A DNA stretch of 32,134 nucleotides from Symsagittifera roscoffensis (GCF_963678635.1 NW_026971069.1:1-32134); one strand, 5' to 3'. Counted from the stretch's first letter, positions 14,894 to 23,866 are shown. The notes: a model not told the origin generated them from the sequence alone. Numbers and translations are program-made.

Positions 14894-15025
14894 ATGAAAT
14901 TTTTAAGAAAAATTTTCGGTATAAAAAAATGGGTTACAATTACAAGTATTAATTATATTCAAACAGAAGATATTAATTATATGGAAATTCAAGAAAATAA
15001 TAAAACTACTCTTGTATTACTATAA
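14894..15025 (+). CDS. Small protein (43 aa) at the end of the early operon
   Basis: The frame codes for 43 residues (MKFLRKIFGIKKWVTITSIN... ending TTLVLL). A very good ribosome binding site AAGGTGG (14881-14887) lies 6 bases before the ATG, much stronger than most in this region, which is the main reason to call it. The N-terminus is a basic amphipathic helix and the rest is beta-prone with repeated INY segments. It resembles small host-takeover or accessory proteins common at the end of phage early operons. Its stop is one base from the stop of the convergent spike gene. Function unknown. Confidence 0.6.
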   Translation: MKFLRKIFGIKKWVTITSINYIQTEDINYMEIQENNKTTLVLL

Positions 15026-15026
15026 A

Positions 15027-15599
15027 TTATTGTGGTGAGCTTGTTGTGCCACCTTGACTGTCTATATGTGTATGTGAACTTAAATTAGTATTTGAATCTG
15101 TAAAACTTGGTGCTTCAATAGGTACATTACTAACCAATTTTTCATTATTCAAAATAAGTGTAGCATTATGATATTTAAGTTTTATATAATTGTCAGTTAT
15201 TTCTATAACATTATCTTTAGTTTTTATAATAAAATCATTATTAATTGAAATTATTTCTACACTACCTTTTTCATTAAAAAATATATTATTTTTTTTAATA
15301 TAATTTCCAACTTTTACTTCACCAACTTTTAAATTTTTAAATCTATTTTTTTGATTTACGGGGATACAAGCTGTTACACCTTGAGAATCTTGTATATTAA
15401 AAATAACTGCTTGAGTATCTTGTGAAGGTGCATTTGCACTTATACCATAAGGATAAATAGCATAACTATTAAATTGTGCCTTAGCGTGGCTCACTGAATA
15501 AATATGCCTAGATTCATTATCTTCCATATTATCTAATGATATATAACCAATACGGATAATATTTTTAAATTTATTTATTAAAAAATCTAATATATTCAT
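15027..15599 (-). CDS. Baseplate spike protein (Mu gp45 / P2 gpV-like)
   Basis: The 190-residue protein forms the membrane-piercing tip of a contractile tail. An OB-fold-like N-terminal half (IGYISLDNMEDNESRHIYSVS, then AVIFNIQDSQGVTACIPVNQ) leads to a beta-helix repeat region (KGSVEIISIN, IIKTKDNVIEITDNYIKLKY, about 112-150) and the C-terminal tip SSHTHIDSQGGTTSSPQ. The HTH at residues 176-178 is the His-x-His pattern that holds an iron ion at the tip of P2 and phi92 spikes. Its start overlaps the end of the hub gene (15596-15599). It is the last gene of the virion operon in this window. Confidence 0.85.
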   Translation of the reverse strand: MNILDFLINKFKNIIRIGYISLDNMEDNESRHIYSVSHAKAQFNSYAIYPYGISANAPSQDTQAVIFNIQDSQGVTACIPVNQKNRFKNLKVGEVKVGNYIKKNNIFFNEKGSVEIISINNDFIIKTKDNVIEITDNYIKLKYHNATLILNNEKLVSNVPIEAPSFTDSNTNLSSHTHIDSQGGTTSSPQ

Positions 15600-16720
15600 A
15601 TATTAAGCCCATAAAATTGATTATTTAATATACTTTCTTCAGCTATTAAATTGTAAGCATTTGCTTGTACAAATTCAATAGCAACTGTATTGCCATCAAT
15701 GCCCATATGATAAGTTATATCATTTACAAGCATTGTTTCATTGATATTACAAGTATTATCTATTATAGATATTAATTGATTTGGCTTAATAATTACTTTA
15801 TCACCATTCTTATTAATAAAACTATGCCCATCTAAAACCACATTATACTGTCTTGCATTAGCTATTTGAGTTTGCATTTTCCAAGATGCCAATTTTTTTA
15901 ATTGTATTGGAGTAAGAGCTTCACTTTGAACTTCAAGATAATTTCTCCCATTTCTAATTTTATTATCTGGTTTACTTGTATATGCTACATTACTTTGTTG
16001 TTGTGGTGTTTTTGCATAATCCCTTACATCTTGAAAATTTGGAACACTTTGATAAGTATAAGTATTATATAATTGTGAAAAATCATAATTAACTGAAGCT
16101 TTCCAAATATTATTTTCTACATTAATAATATTTTTTAATTGATAAGTATTTAACTCACTAAATTTTTTTCCTGAATTAGCAATCACAAAAGATCCATTTT
16201 CATCTGTCAACAATACACAATATTTTTTCATTGCATATTTATTTAAAAAATCTATTACAGCTTCCCCAGAAGAAGGTACAGATGAATCTATACTTAAAAA
16301 ATCCGTAGTTGCTGAATCAATAGATTTATTTTTAATATCGTATTTGAAATTTTCAATATTAAAAACAGCATCAACAAGTTGCATAAAATTTGTTATAGCT
16401 GTTGTTGTAAAAGATGTTGATATTTTACAATCTATTATATCACAAGTAATGTCTCTTCCAGCTAAAGAAATAGTATAATTATTATCTGAATATGAAATTG
16501 ATTGTTTTTCAATATAAGCTGTCATGATTTTAATACCATCTGCCAAAATTTCAACTATAGAATTTTTAGTTATTACTAAACCTAATTCTTGAAGTTTGGA
16601 ATATGTTAAATCTCCCCCAGCAACAAATTCAAATTCACCACAAAGTGATTTCATAGTTTTATTGACTTTCGCTTCAGTAAATCCACTAAAAATAGAACCA
16701 TTTATTTTAATTTCGAGCAT
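15596..16720 (-). CDS. Baseplate hub protein (Mu gpP/gp44-like)
   Basis: The 374-residue protein fits the Mu gp44/P2 gpD hub class. It begins LEIKINGSIFSGFTEAKVNKTMKSLCGEFEF, a typical start where the first beta strand defines the hub barrel, with an INGxxxxGWxxxxVxxxxxxxCGxFxF-like pattern. It continues with AGRDITCDIIDCKI (about 74-87) and a C-terminal KWQMQTQIANARQYNVVLDGHSF-type region. Such proteins form a trimer that joins the tail tube to the spike. Its end overlaps the spike start (ATGA) and its start overlaps the gpN-like gene by 14 bases. The order gpN, gpP, spike is the same as in Mu. Confidence 0.85.
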   Translation of the reverse strand: MLEIKINGSIFSGFTEAKVNKTMKSLCGEFEFVAGGDLTYSKLQELGLVITKNSIVEILADGIKIMTAYIEKQSISYSDNNYTISLAGRDITCDIIDCKISTSFTTTAITNFMQLVDAVFNIENFKYDIKNKSIDSATTDFLSIDSSVPSSGEAVIDFLNKYAMKKYCVLLTDENGSFVIANSGKKFSELNTYQLKNIINVENNIWKASVNYDFSQLYNTYTYQSVPNFQDVRDYAKTPQQQSNVAYTSKPDNKIRNGRNYLEVQSEALTPIQLKKLASWKMQTQIANARQYNVVLDGHSFINKNGDKVIIKPNQLISIIDNTCNINETMLVNDITYHMGIDGNTVAIEFVQANAYNLIAEESILNNQFYGLNI

Positions 16721-17999
16721 TGGTTAAAACCTTTATTTTTCCTTTTACAGCTATACTATCATTTAATTTATTTAAATTTTTAAGTGTATCTGCTTCATTA
16801 GACTCTTCATATAAATTATATGATAAAACTGAAAGAGGTGTATAAGTAAATAAATTAGTCAATATTTTATTTGATGTATTTAATATTTTTTTATCTGATA
16901 AATCACTATATACAGATCTTAATTGAGCAATATCATTAATTAAATTATGTGAAAAAGATTGTTTAATACTAGAGTTTTGATTTTCTAAACTATTGTTATT
17001 ATTATTAATTTCATCAGTTGTATTATAAATTATTTGAGATGATATTCTATATTGAGTTACTAAAGAAGATTGTTTAACTGAATCAATAATTATATTAGCA
17101 TTGCTTGTGATTTGTTTTTCTTCTTCTGTAATAGGATTAGATTGAACTTTAATATTGGGACTTAAACTATCTATTGCAAAACTTTTTTGATCACTTTGAT
17201 TTGTTAAAGATGTAAAAGAATTAATTGAATTACCAAATTCATTAAATCTTTTTAACCCTGCTAACACTTGAATAATATCACTACTTAAATTATCTATACC
17301 ACTGATTAAATCAGTAATTCTTATAATTAATGCAGTAGGATTATTTATTAAAGCTGTAATATTATCTATATCGTTTTCTATTTCTTTAATAAAATTTGCA
17401 GCATCATTTATTTCATCTGCTAAAGGAGATAATACTTTTTGAATATTTTTAAGTGTATTTATACCTATATCTTTAGCAGATTCATATGCATCTTTAAATT
17501 TTTTAAATATATTAATATTATTACCATTATCATTTATATCATTAATACAATCTGCAGCTATATCATTAATAGTTTGTTGAGTAATTTCATCTCCAGCGAT
17601 AGGAAGTGAATTATTAATTGCATTAGATACTTCAATGGCTTCAAATGAAAAATTAGCTATTCCTAATTTTGCAAATGATTGTTTTAGTGAATATAGACCA
17701 GTTGATACATTAATTGTACCATAAAATGGATGAATTAATATATGAGTTTTATTACTTTCTAAAACTTCAATTAATTGATTTCTTTTAGTGAAATAATCGC
17801 CATCTTGTGTAGGGTCATATGCAATAATTCCATTAATGTTAAATTTTCTTAATGATTTACCTAAATCTTGTGCTTGTCTTCTATTTGTAGATATATATTC
17901 ATAATATGTTTTTCTTCTACCCCCTTGAGTAACATCATTGTTTAACAAAAATTTTATTCCATCAATTGATGCTTCCCAGGTTGAATTTAATAAACTCAT
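16707..17999 (-). CDS. Mu gpN-like DNA circularisation/baseplate protein
   Basis: The 430-residue protein begins with SLLNSTWEASIDGIKFLLNNDVTQGGRRKTYYEYI, the signature of the DNA_circ_N domain found at the N-terminus of Mu gpN and SfV-like proteins; YDPTQDGDYFTKRNQLIEVLE near 60-80 and HPFYGTINVSTG near 92-103 are also typical. In Mu this protein is a baseplate component; the DNA circularisation name is historical. The rest is helical with long Asn/Ile-rich segments. It has the strongest ribosome binding site in the window (AGGAGGT), placed inside the last codons of the tape-measure gene. Confidence 0.85.
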   Translation of the reverse strand: MSLLNSTWEASIDGIKFLLNNDVTQGGRRKTYYEYISTNRRQAQDLGKSLRKFNINGIIAYDPTQDGDYFTKRNQLIEVLESNKTHILIHPFYGTINVSTGLYSLKQSFAKLGIANFSFEAIEVSNAINNSLPIAGDEITQQTINDIAADCINDINDNGNNINIFKKFKDAYESAKDIGINTLKNIQKVLSPLADEINDAANFIKEIENDIDNITALINNPTALIIRITDLISGIDNLSSDIIQVLAGLKRFNEFGNSINSFTSLTNQSDQKSFAIDSLSPNIKVQSNPITEEEKQITSNANIIIDSVKQSSLVTQYRISSQIIYNTTDEINNNNNSLENQNSSIKQSFSHNLINDIAQLRSVYSDLSDKKILNTSNKILTNLFTYTPLSVLSYNLYEESNEADTLKNLNKLNDSIAVKGKIKVLTNARN

Positions 18000-18002
18000 T
18001 TA

Positions 18003-19562
18003 TTACCTCCTATACGGATTTACGCCAACATGAAAATTCGATTTGCCACCACTATGATGTGTTTTTATTGATTTTATATCAGCATTATTAGATTCAATAT
18101 TTAAATTAATATTAGAGGTCATTTGTTGATTTCCAATTCCTAAAAGATTATATAAAGTTTCAGTATTAGTTTGATTATGCATATTCATTTGTGGTTTTTC
18201 GGGTAATGTTTGATTATAAAAATCATATTTTCTTTTAGATAAATCGCCACCACCTGCAACTTGCGGGGTTAACATTAAACTAGTACTTAAACCTAAAAAT
18301 TTAGAAAATTCGCCCATTTTACTACTTAACCACCCCAACAAATTTTTTAAACTTATAAAAGGTTTAAGTAATTCATGACCCAAAACTTTTAAACTATTCA
18401 TAAAACCTTGACCAGTTAATAAAGAAGCAAATCCTTTCCAAATTCCTTTAGTTAATGCTAAACTTCCTCTAAATATAGATAAACCTGCAATTATAGACAA
18501 GAAACCACTAGTGGTAGAATGATTTTGAGAAAAATTTCTAAATGAATTTGCAAAATGAGACATTTTAGTAGCTAATATGTTAAGTCCCTTATTTAAATGT
18601 GTTGAAGCTGCAAAACTTTGCCACATCGATGTAGTAATATCAAAAAATGCATTTTTAATTTTTATTAAAGGAGCAATGGTACCTATTTGAGTTAACTTTT
18701 TAGATATATTTTTAGCACCTTTATGCGTATTAAACCATTCTTTTACTGCTAAATTTAATTGTTTGCTAGACAGAGCACCCGTAGCAATCACAGCGTCAAA
18801 ATTCTTTCTGTCAGCAGGTGTCTTAAAACGCAATCCTTGCATGTTAGCAAGCAAAGCTTTTAATTGTAAACTTTTATCATTGAATGAATTTAATATATCA
18901 TTTGTAACTCTTCCCGATTGACTTACTTGTGTAAATAATCTAGTTATTGCAGTTGATGAGATACCTGTATAAGTAGATATATCTAACTGTCTTTGTAAAG
19001 AAGTAAAAGAACTTTTCCCACTTTTGCCTTGTTCAAGCAATAATCTAAAAGAGTTTGTTAATTCACCTACTGGCTTATTTGTATCTATAGCTAATTGTCG
19101 CATATTTGACATATATTTATTTAAATTTTTAATATTGGGTAATAAAATTGATAATCTTTTTTGGTCTTGCTCTAAATTAGAAGCTCTTACAGCAGAACCC
19201 GCTACAATTCCACCAACTGCTACTCCTTTTAATAAATTGGTATTACTTATACCACCAAAAGAACTTTTAATTTTGCTGCCAACAATAGCAACAGAATTGC
19301 CAATATTTTGCACAAATCTATCAAATAATGATAAATTATTAGTTTTAATATTGTTAGACATTCCTTTTAAATTATTAGATATTTTTGAAGTATTTTTTTT
19401 AACTGATTCAATATTTTTATTAAAATTTTTAGAAGAATTATTGGCTTTTTGAAAACTGCCACTTACTTCTTGATTAAAATTAGAAAAGTTTTTTTTAATA
19501 TTATTTAAAGTTTTAGAAAATTCATCTATAGCTCTAATATTATATGATACTGAAAAAGCCAT
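18003..19562 (-). CDS. Tail tape measure protein
   Basis: This is a 519-residue, mostly helical protein. It begins AFSVSYNIRAIDEFSKTLNNIKKNFSNF, typical of tape measure N-termini, followed by coiled-coil lysine/asparagine-rich sections, a glycine-rich hydrophobic stretch (LLKGVAVGGIVAGSAVRA, about 113-130), and TSAITRLFTQVSQSGRVTNDILNSF (near 200). It ends in a basic, His/Gly-rich tail (HHSGGKSNFHVGVNPYRR). Tape measures set tail length at about 0.15 nm per residue, so this predicts a fairly short contractile tail, roughly 75-80 nm. It acts inside the tail tube during assembly. It directly precedes the gpN gene, as in Mu, but sits after the fibre module rather than before the baseplate genes. 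Confidence 0.85.
   Translation of the reverse strand: MAFSVSYNIRAIDEFSKTLNNIKKNFSNFNQEVSGSFQKANNSSKNFNKNIESVKKNTSKISNNLKGMSNNIKTNNLSLFDRFVQNIGNSVAIVGSKIKSSFGGISNTNLLKGVAVGGIVAGSAVRASNLEQDQKRLSILLPNIKNLNKYMSNMRQLAIDTNKPVGELTNSFRLLLEQGKSGKSSFTSLQRQLDISTYTGISSTAITRLFTQVSQSGRVTNDILNSFNDKSLQLKALLANMQGLRFKTPADRKNFDAVIATGALSSKQLNLAVKEWFNTHKGAKNISKKLTQIGTIAPLIKIKNAFFDITTSMWQSFAASTHLNKGLNILATKMSHFANSFRNFSQNHSTTSGFLSIIAGLSIFRGSLALTKGIWKGFASLLTGQGFMNSLKVLGHELLKPFISLKNLLGWLSSKMGEFSKFLGLSTSLMLTPQVAGGGDLSKRKYDFYNQTLPEKPQMNMHNQTNTETLYNLLGIGNQQMTSNINLNIESNNADIKSIKTHHSGGKSNFHVGVNPYRR
18005..18011 (-). promoter_or_regulatory. Unusually strong Shine-Dalgarno site for the gpN-like gene
   Basis: On the minus strand AGGAGGT lies 5 bases before the ATG at 17999. 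AGGAGG also encodes the last two arginines of the tape measure protein, followed by its TAA. Most other sites in this genome are only AGGA or AAGGAT, so this gene may be translated at a higher rate or must re-start efficiently after the tape measure stop. Confidence 0.75.
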
Positions 19563-19578
19563 TTTTTAATTCCTTATA

Positions 19579-20271
19579 TTATATATGTATTTTAAAATCT
19601 TTTACTTTATCATTATCTAATGCATTGATTTCTTCTTCTATTTCAAATTGTCTATTAATAAGTAATTGGATTTTATCTGATTTGATTGTTAAAATATTAA
19701 TTAAATCTTTACTATTTACATCAATTTTAATATTTGCAGATGTCCGCCAAGCAATAACATCATTTAAATTATTTTGATTTTGTAATTTTATTATATTTTG
19801 ATTAATAATAAACATTGATTCTTCATCAACTTGAAATTGATTATTATTATATGTTATTTCTTGAATTTTTCTTATTTCATTTTTAATAATTTCTTTTAAT
19901 TCTTTTTTTTTACATTCTTTAGTTATTATCCATTGATTATTTTTAAAAACACAATATTTGCTTATGGGTTTTTTAAGAGTATAACCTTCTTTTATTGCCC
20001 CTAAATAAGTAACTGTATGTTTTGAATAATCATCAATATTATAAACAATTTTATCTCGATTATTTTCAATGTTTTCCCATATTTTTTTATTTTTATGAAA
20101 TACAGGCATATATCCCTTACTCAATGTAGGTTTAATAGTTGTAGCATTAGCTGGGATTAAAAAAACATCTTTTTCAAGAGGTGATTTTTTGGCTTCTTCT
20201 TCATTTAAAAATTCGCCATCAATATGATAATCTTTAATATTTAAACTTTTATAATAATTATAAATTTTCAT
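19579..20271 (-). CDS. Tail fibre assembly-like protein (DUF4376-type C-terminus)
   Basis: The 230-residue protein has an N-terminal part with FLIPANATTIKPTL then MPVFHKNKKIWENIENNRDK (about 37-73), which is the loop-rich region of tail fibre assembly proteins. KYCVFKNNQWIITKECKKKELKEIIKNEI (105-133) and a C-terminal helical domain (NDVIAWRTSANIKIDVNSKDLINILTIKSDKIQLLINRQFEI) resemble the W-rich segment and DUF4376 region. It is encoded 17 bases after the collar-fibre gene, the usual location for a fibre chaperone. It probably helps fold or attach the fibre; it is not expected in the mature particle. Confidence 0.7.
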   Translation of the reverse strand: MKIYNYYKSLNIKDYHIDGEFLNEEEAKKSPLEKDVFLIPANATTIKPTLSKGYMPVFHKNKKIWENIENNRDKIVYNIDDYSKHTVTYLGAIKEGYTLKKPISKYCVFKNNQWIITKECKKKELKEIIKNEIRKIQEITYNNNQFQVDEESMFIINQNIIKLQNQNNLNDVIAWRTSANIKIDVNSKDLINILTIKSDKIQLLINRQFEIEEEINALDNDKVKDFKIHI

Positions 20272-20288
20272 TTAATTATTCCTTAATA

Positions 20289-21197
20289 TTAATATTTAAT
20301 TAAATATTTAATAGACATATTAATAGGTCTATTTTCAATTGCTGTTGGTACTACTGCAGAAGCATCAAAATCTAATTTATTGTAAGAAGGATTTGTTTGA
20401 AGATTACCATCATACGAATCAATTATATTATCGCTTTCAATAAATGCACCTTCTGCTTGAGCAAATAAACCAACATTACTTCTTGAGTTTTTAATAGTAC
20501 CTGTAATATTTCTTATTGCATCTTCTTGTGTTATTCCAAGATCAGCAGAATTGCCACCATAACCGCGTAAAAATTTACCTCTATAATCTGGGATATTAAA
20601 TGTATTTTCTCCATCGCCATTACCGAAAAATGTTCCATATTTGTTAAATAAAGAAATATATGTAGTTCTTGATAGAGCAGCTCCATTCGCTTCCATATAA
20701 CCATCATAAATTTCACCATTTGGGCTAATAATACAAGAGCCAATGTTTGTTGATGAAGATGTTTTTATAAGAATAAAACTATTAAATGATGATTTAAATA
20801 TAATTTCATAATAATTATTAGCAATTAAATAACCTACAGAAATATTATTGCCAAAATCATCTACAATATTTTTTACACCAATACCATCAATGTTTACAGT
20901 CATTGCACCACTATTAGTATTTGATGTATAAAATCTTACTTTTAATCCATTTACATATTCTTTTAAAGGTTGACTATTTGTAGCATTTAAAACAATAGAA
21001 TTTTCTGTACCTGTATCTTCATAAAAATCATATACACATGCTGACTTAGTTAATACTTTGCCTAGTTGGTTTAAATCATTACCATCTAAACTTAAATTTG
21101 CACCACTAATAACATTTTCCAATTCTAAAGGAATTTGGTTAAAATCGTCAGCATTTAGACTAGTTTCTCCATTTATCATAATTGGTATATTTTTCAT
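20289..21197 (-). CDS. Tail fibre with phage collar domain
   Basis: This 302-residue protein has an N-terminal attachment part (INGETSLNADDFNQIPLELENVISGANLSL), a beta-rich middle with MTVNIDGIGVKNIVDDFGNNI, and a collar domain at about residues 155-215: ISPNGEIYDGYMEANGAALSRTTYISLFNKYGTFFGNGDGENTFNIPDYRGKFLRG in position and order. The 'G-x-L-x-A-x-G-x-x-x-x-R-x-x-Y-x-x-L-F' and 'F-N-x-P-D-x-R-G-x-F-x-R-G' motifs match the Collar family. The last 60 residues (ENRPINMSIKYLIKY) are the usual collar C-terminus. It mediates host contact. It lies between the gp48-like gene and the assembly factor. Confidence 0.85.
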   Translation of the reverse strand: MKNIPIMINGETSLNADDFNQIPLELENVISGANLSLDGNDLNQLGKVLTKSACVYDFYEDTGTENSIVLNATNSQPLKEYVNGLKVRFYTSNTNSGAMTVNIDGIGVKNIVDDFGNNISVGYLIANNYYEIIFKSSFNSFILIKTSSSTNIGSCIISPNGEIYDGYMEANGAALSRTTYISLFNKYGTFFGNGDGENTFNIPDYRGKFLRGYGGNSADLGITQEDAIRNITGTIKNSRSNVGLFAQAEGAFIESDNIIDSYDGNLQTNPSYNKLDFDASAVVPTAIENRPINMSIKYLIKY

Positions 21198-21209
21198 TAA
21201 ATTAATCCT

Positions 21210-21875
21210 TTAATTAGTTGTAAAATCATCATTATTTTGTAGAATAAAATCATCATTATTTTGCATTTTAATTTTAAATATCGGAACATTAGTTCGATTA
21301 AAATGGACAGTGCATGTACTTGGTATTAATTTAAGTATAAAACATTCAATATTTAAAAGATAGCCACTTTCTCCAAAAAACCATGGGAATGTAATGGGGA
21401 ATATAGTACTAATTGATGTGTCTAAAAATGTAATTAATAATTCATAAGTTGAAATATTTGGGTCAGATTGTGGATCTTGAGCAAATCTTGTTGTGATTGT
21501 CGCTGAATAACCAAGTATATTAATTATTTCTTCTAAGTCGCTAACTGTTTGAACACCGCGAGCTTTAATTTTAGCAATACACTGATTTCTTCTTTTTTCC
21601 AATGAAACATCGGTTTTAAAACATTGATCAGGAATGCCTAATTGTTTTTCCCATTCTTCAATAAATTTTTCAGTAATTGTAATATCAAATTGAGTTGATA
21701 TTTGATTTAAATAATCTCTAAATTTATTGTCTTCTATCGTTAAACTATTTATTAATTTAAACAGATTAGAATTAATAATATTTGTTGCATTCCAACCTTT
21801 ACCTTGAGGCAAATATTTAGCAAATATATGTCCACCATCATTTTTATCAAGTAAATTAAAAAACTTATTGATCAT
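21210..21875 (-). CDS. Mu gp48-like (DUF2313/YmfQ) baseplate protein
   Basis: The 221-residue protein contains the DUF2313 signature: KYLPQGKGWN near 20-29, FIEEWEKQLGIPDQCF (about 72-87), KRRNQCIAKIKARGVQTVSDLEEIINILGYSATI (95-128) and later FGESGYLLNIECFILKLIPSTCTVHF. In Mu-like tails this protein joins the wedge and the fibre. Its start overlaps the baseplate J stop by four bases, and the fibre gene follows. The C-terminus carries two short NNDDF repeats (last 15 residues or so), which look like a recent local duplication in DNA. Confidence 0.85.
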   Translation of the reverse strand: MINKFFNLLDKNDGGHIFAKYLPQGKGWNATNIINSNLFKLINSLTIEDNKFRDYLNQISTQFDITITEKFIEEWEKQLGIPDQCFKTDVSLEKRRNQCIAKIKARGVQTVSDLEEIINILGYSATITTRFAQDPQSDPNISTYELLITFLDTSISTIFPITFPWFFGESGYLLNIECFILKLIPSTCTVHFNRTNVPIFKIKMQNNDDFILQNNDDFTTN

Positions 21876-23242
21876 GCAAATACCACATTACCTTGTACAG
21901 CAATTTCACCATCATTTATGATTACATTATTTAATGGTGTAGTTAATGTATAACTTTCTAAAGATTCACCTGTCACATCATCAATTGTTTTTAATATAGT
22001 TAAATTAATATCGTTAATATTAATATTACCATTATTTTCTTCATTTAATTCAACACCATTAATCATATTTTTATTTCTAAAAAATTGTCTTATATTTTCT
22101 TTAATAGCAATTTGCATTGTGTTGGTATTAGGTATTATATTAGAAAAATTAAAATTTATATATATAGGTGATAATGATAATACTTGTATATTATCAGAAA
22201 CAAGATTTATAGGTGCTATTGACATAATTTGAGTTTTAATATTAGCATTGTCTGTCGTTGTTGTAATGATAGAATCACTTTGATCTTTAACACAAAATAT
22301 CGTTGTAAAACCAGATTGATTTTTTAAATAATTATTATCATCTAAACCATGTGTAGCTCTTAAAACAAAACATCTTGTTACACCATTAACTTTTTTAGCT
22401 TGGTTAATGATAGATTGGGCATTAAAATTAGTTATTGGGTTTTGCCAAGCATCTTCTATACGAGATTTATAATTATTTTCTTCTTCTGTATCCGTACCAC
22501 CTGTTAAACCGTTTAAAGTAACATAAGCATTATTATTCACATTTGGAATTGGTGTTTGTAAAGCTAAAGAAGCTCCACTTGAAAGATTAGTTTTTACACC
22601 ATTTTCTTCACATTGTACTTGTACATTGCTGACATAATAAGTAGATAATATTGTACCTGTAGCTGGGGAAATAGTATTTATATCTATATTAAAAGTTACT
22701 TCAATTTCATTAATAACTGTTACAGTTTTTGTACCATTATATTCATTTTCATTAGCTCCACTAATTAAAATATTTATGCCTGTTGCTAAATTGTGAGAAC
22801 CTGAAAAAGTAATAGTTGCCAAACCGCCTGTTTGTGTAATTTGTAATACAGTATTATTATTTTTTGAAATAGTAGAATTAGATAAAGTTTTATAAGTTAA
22901 TGATCCATTTGATATTAAAGTTTGCGCTGGTATTGTAACACAATTTTGTATTCCTGAAAATACTACTATTCCTTGAGATGATGTTGGTTTTCCTAAAGAT
23001 AAATTAACCAATCCACCCCAAAAATTTAAAACAGATAAATCAGCATAATTATCAAGGAATAAACCTGTTTGTATGGTATCTAATAATTGATACATATCAA
23101 AAAATCTATACCCAGAAGATTGAACTAATGAAGTTAATAAAGCATTTTTTAAAAAAGGGTTACTTTGAGGCAAAGCATTTTGTACATCTGCTTTTTGTCT
23201 ATTTACAATATCAGATGCATTATTAGGTAATTTTATAGCCAT
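21872..23242 (-). CDS. Baseplate J-like wedge protein (Mu gp47) with inserted beta domain
   Basis: The 456-residue protein has a Baseplate_J core: SDIVNRQKADVQNALPQSNPFLKNALLTSLVQSSGYRFFDMYQLLDTIQTGLFLDNYADLSVLNFWG in the first 80 residues, and GLTGGTDTEEENNYKSRIEDAWQNP near 240-265, the hallmark phrase. Between about residues 120 and 195, where most relatives run directly on, lies an extra beta module (GGLATITFSGSHNLATGINILISGANENEYNGTKTVTVINE) resembling FCCH-type repeats, the same type seen in the virion protein at 481-1569. It forms baseplate wedges of the contractile tail. The gene overlaps the gp48-like gene by 4 bases. Confidence 0.88.
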   Translation of the reverse strand: MAIKLPNNASDIVNRQKADVQNALPQSNPFLKNALLTSLVQSSGYRFFDMYQLLDTIQTGLFLDNYADLSVLNFWGGLVNLSLGKPTSSQGIVVFSGIQNCVTIPAQTLISNGSLTYKTLSNSTISKNNNTVLQITQTGGLATITFSGSHNLATGINILISGANENEYNGTKTVTVINEIEVTFNIDINTISPATGTILSTYYVSNVQVQCEENGVKTNLSSGASLALQTPIPNVNNNAYVTLNGLTGGTDTEEENNYKSRIEDAWQNPITNFNAQSIINQAKKVNGVTRCFVLRATHGLDDNNYLKNQSGFTTIFCVKDQSDSIITTTTDNANIKTQIMSIAPINLVSDNIQVLSLSPIYINFNFSNIIPNTNTMQIAIKENIRQFFRNKNMINGVELNEENNGNININDINLTILKTIDDVTGESLESYTLTTPLNNVIINDGEIAVQGNVVFA

Positions 23243-23249
23243 AATATAA

Positions 23250-23690
23250 TTAATTCCCAGTATTTTTCCATAATGAATAACTCCAAAGATTGCTATTATT
23301 AATAGTGTTGCCAGTAATTATTATAGTTATATCATTATTATTTTGTATTTTTGTTTGCACATTTATATTTTCTAAATAATTTTCATCTAAAAGCCATTGC
23401 AAACTTTCTAATGTATAAGTTTTAGCTAAATTTCTAATATTGTTATTTAATCTTGATTGATCTAACAACCACAATTTAGATCCATGCTTAAAAGAGATAT
23501 ATAATTGGTCTGCTATATAACCTCTTCTTTTACTAGCTTCTTCAACTTCAGATGATGCAGCTCTTTGATCAGTATATAAACTTAATAAGATAGATGTATC
23601 AAAATTATTTACTTGTTCAAAATCTCCATTATTATCAAAATTAATATCATAATAATCTAAATAATTTTTTTGTAATTTTATATCTATCAT
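23250..23690 (-). CDS. Mu gp46-like (GP46 family) baseplate protein
   Basis: The 146-residue protein matches the phage GP46 family: an N-terminal strand region DFEQVNNFDTSILLSLYTDQRA, the core SKRRGYIADQL (about 54-64), then GSKLWLLDQSRLNNNIRNLAKTYTLESLQWLLDENYLENINVQ (71-113), and a C-terminal beta strand. The family is related in role to gp25/W wedge proteins. It begins at an ATG overlapping the stop of the frameshifted chaperone extension (ATGA, 23687-23690), which strongly supports the reality of that extension. It lies 8 bases before the baseplate J gene. Confidence 0.85.
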   Translation of the reverse strand: MIDIKLQKNYLDYYDINFDNNGDFEQVNNFDTSILLSLYTDQRAASSEVEEASKRRGYIADQLYISFKHGSKLWLLDQSRLNNNIRNLAKTYTLESLQWLLDENYLENINVQTKIQNNNDITIIITGNTINNSNLWSYSLWKNTGN

Positions 23691-23866
23691 TTTATTTTAT
23701 TAGCCTTTTCAATTTCTTTTATTATATTGCAAGCATGATAAGATAATCTTTTGATTTTAGTTATGGGCATATATTCTAATTCTTTTAAATTTAAACCGCC
23801 CCGATAAAAATATATTAAATTAAATATTTCTTTTTCTATTTCTATTTCATCGAAGCTAGTATAAAA
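23687..23866 (-). CDS. -1 frameshift extension of the tail assembly chaperone
   Basis: In the -1 frame relative to the chaperone at 23842-24285, the frame is open from just after a TAA at 23869-23867 to a TGA at 23689-23687, adding 58 residues (start YTSFDEIEIEKEIFNL). The phrase YFYRGGLNLKELEYMPITK followed by a helical tail is the type of segment encoded by the downstream part of P2 E' and Mu-like chaperones. There is no ribosome binding site or suitable early start codon in this frame, so it should be made by slippage within 23866-23842. T TTT at 23866-23863 lets the Phe tRNA re-pair perfectly one base back. The fused product would be 199 residues. The classical heptamer XXXYYYZ is not complete. 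Confidence 0.7.
   Translation of the reverse strand, partial: FYTSFDEIEIEKEIFNLIYFYRGGLNLKELEYMPITKIKRLSYHACNIIKEIEKANKIK

Noticed and set aside
14871-15026. tRNA or attachment site at the operon junction
   Set aside because: No cloverleaf, no conserved TTCGA loop, and no repeated core elsewhere in the window was found.
19024-19452. Plus-strand open frame of 142 codons antisense to the tape measure gene
   Set aside because: Leu/Ile-rich antisense shadow without ribosome binding site; the tape measure frame is longer and fits the operon.
23687-23841. Stretch after the chaperone stop as an independent small gene
   Set aside because: The frame has no early start codon or ribosome binding site; an internal ATG would give only the last third, so the frameshift explanation is preferred.
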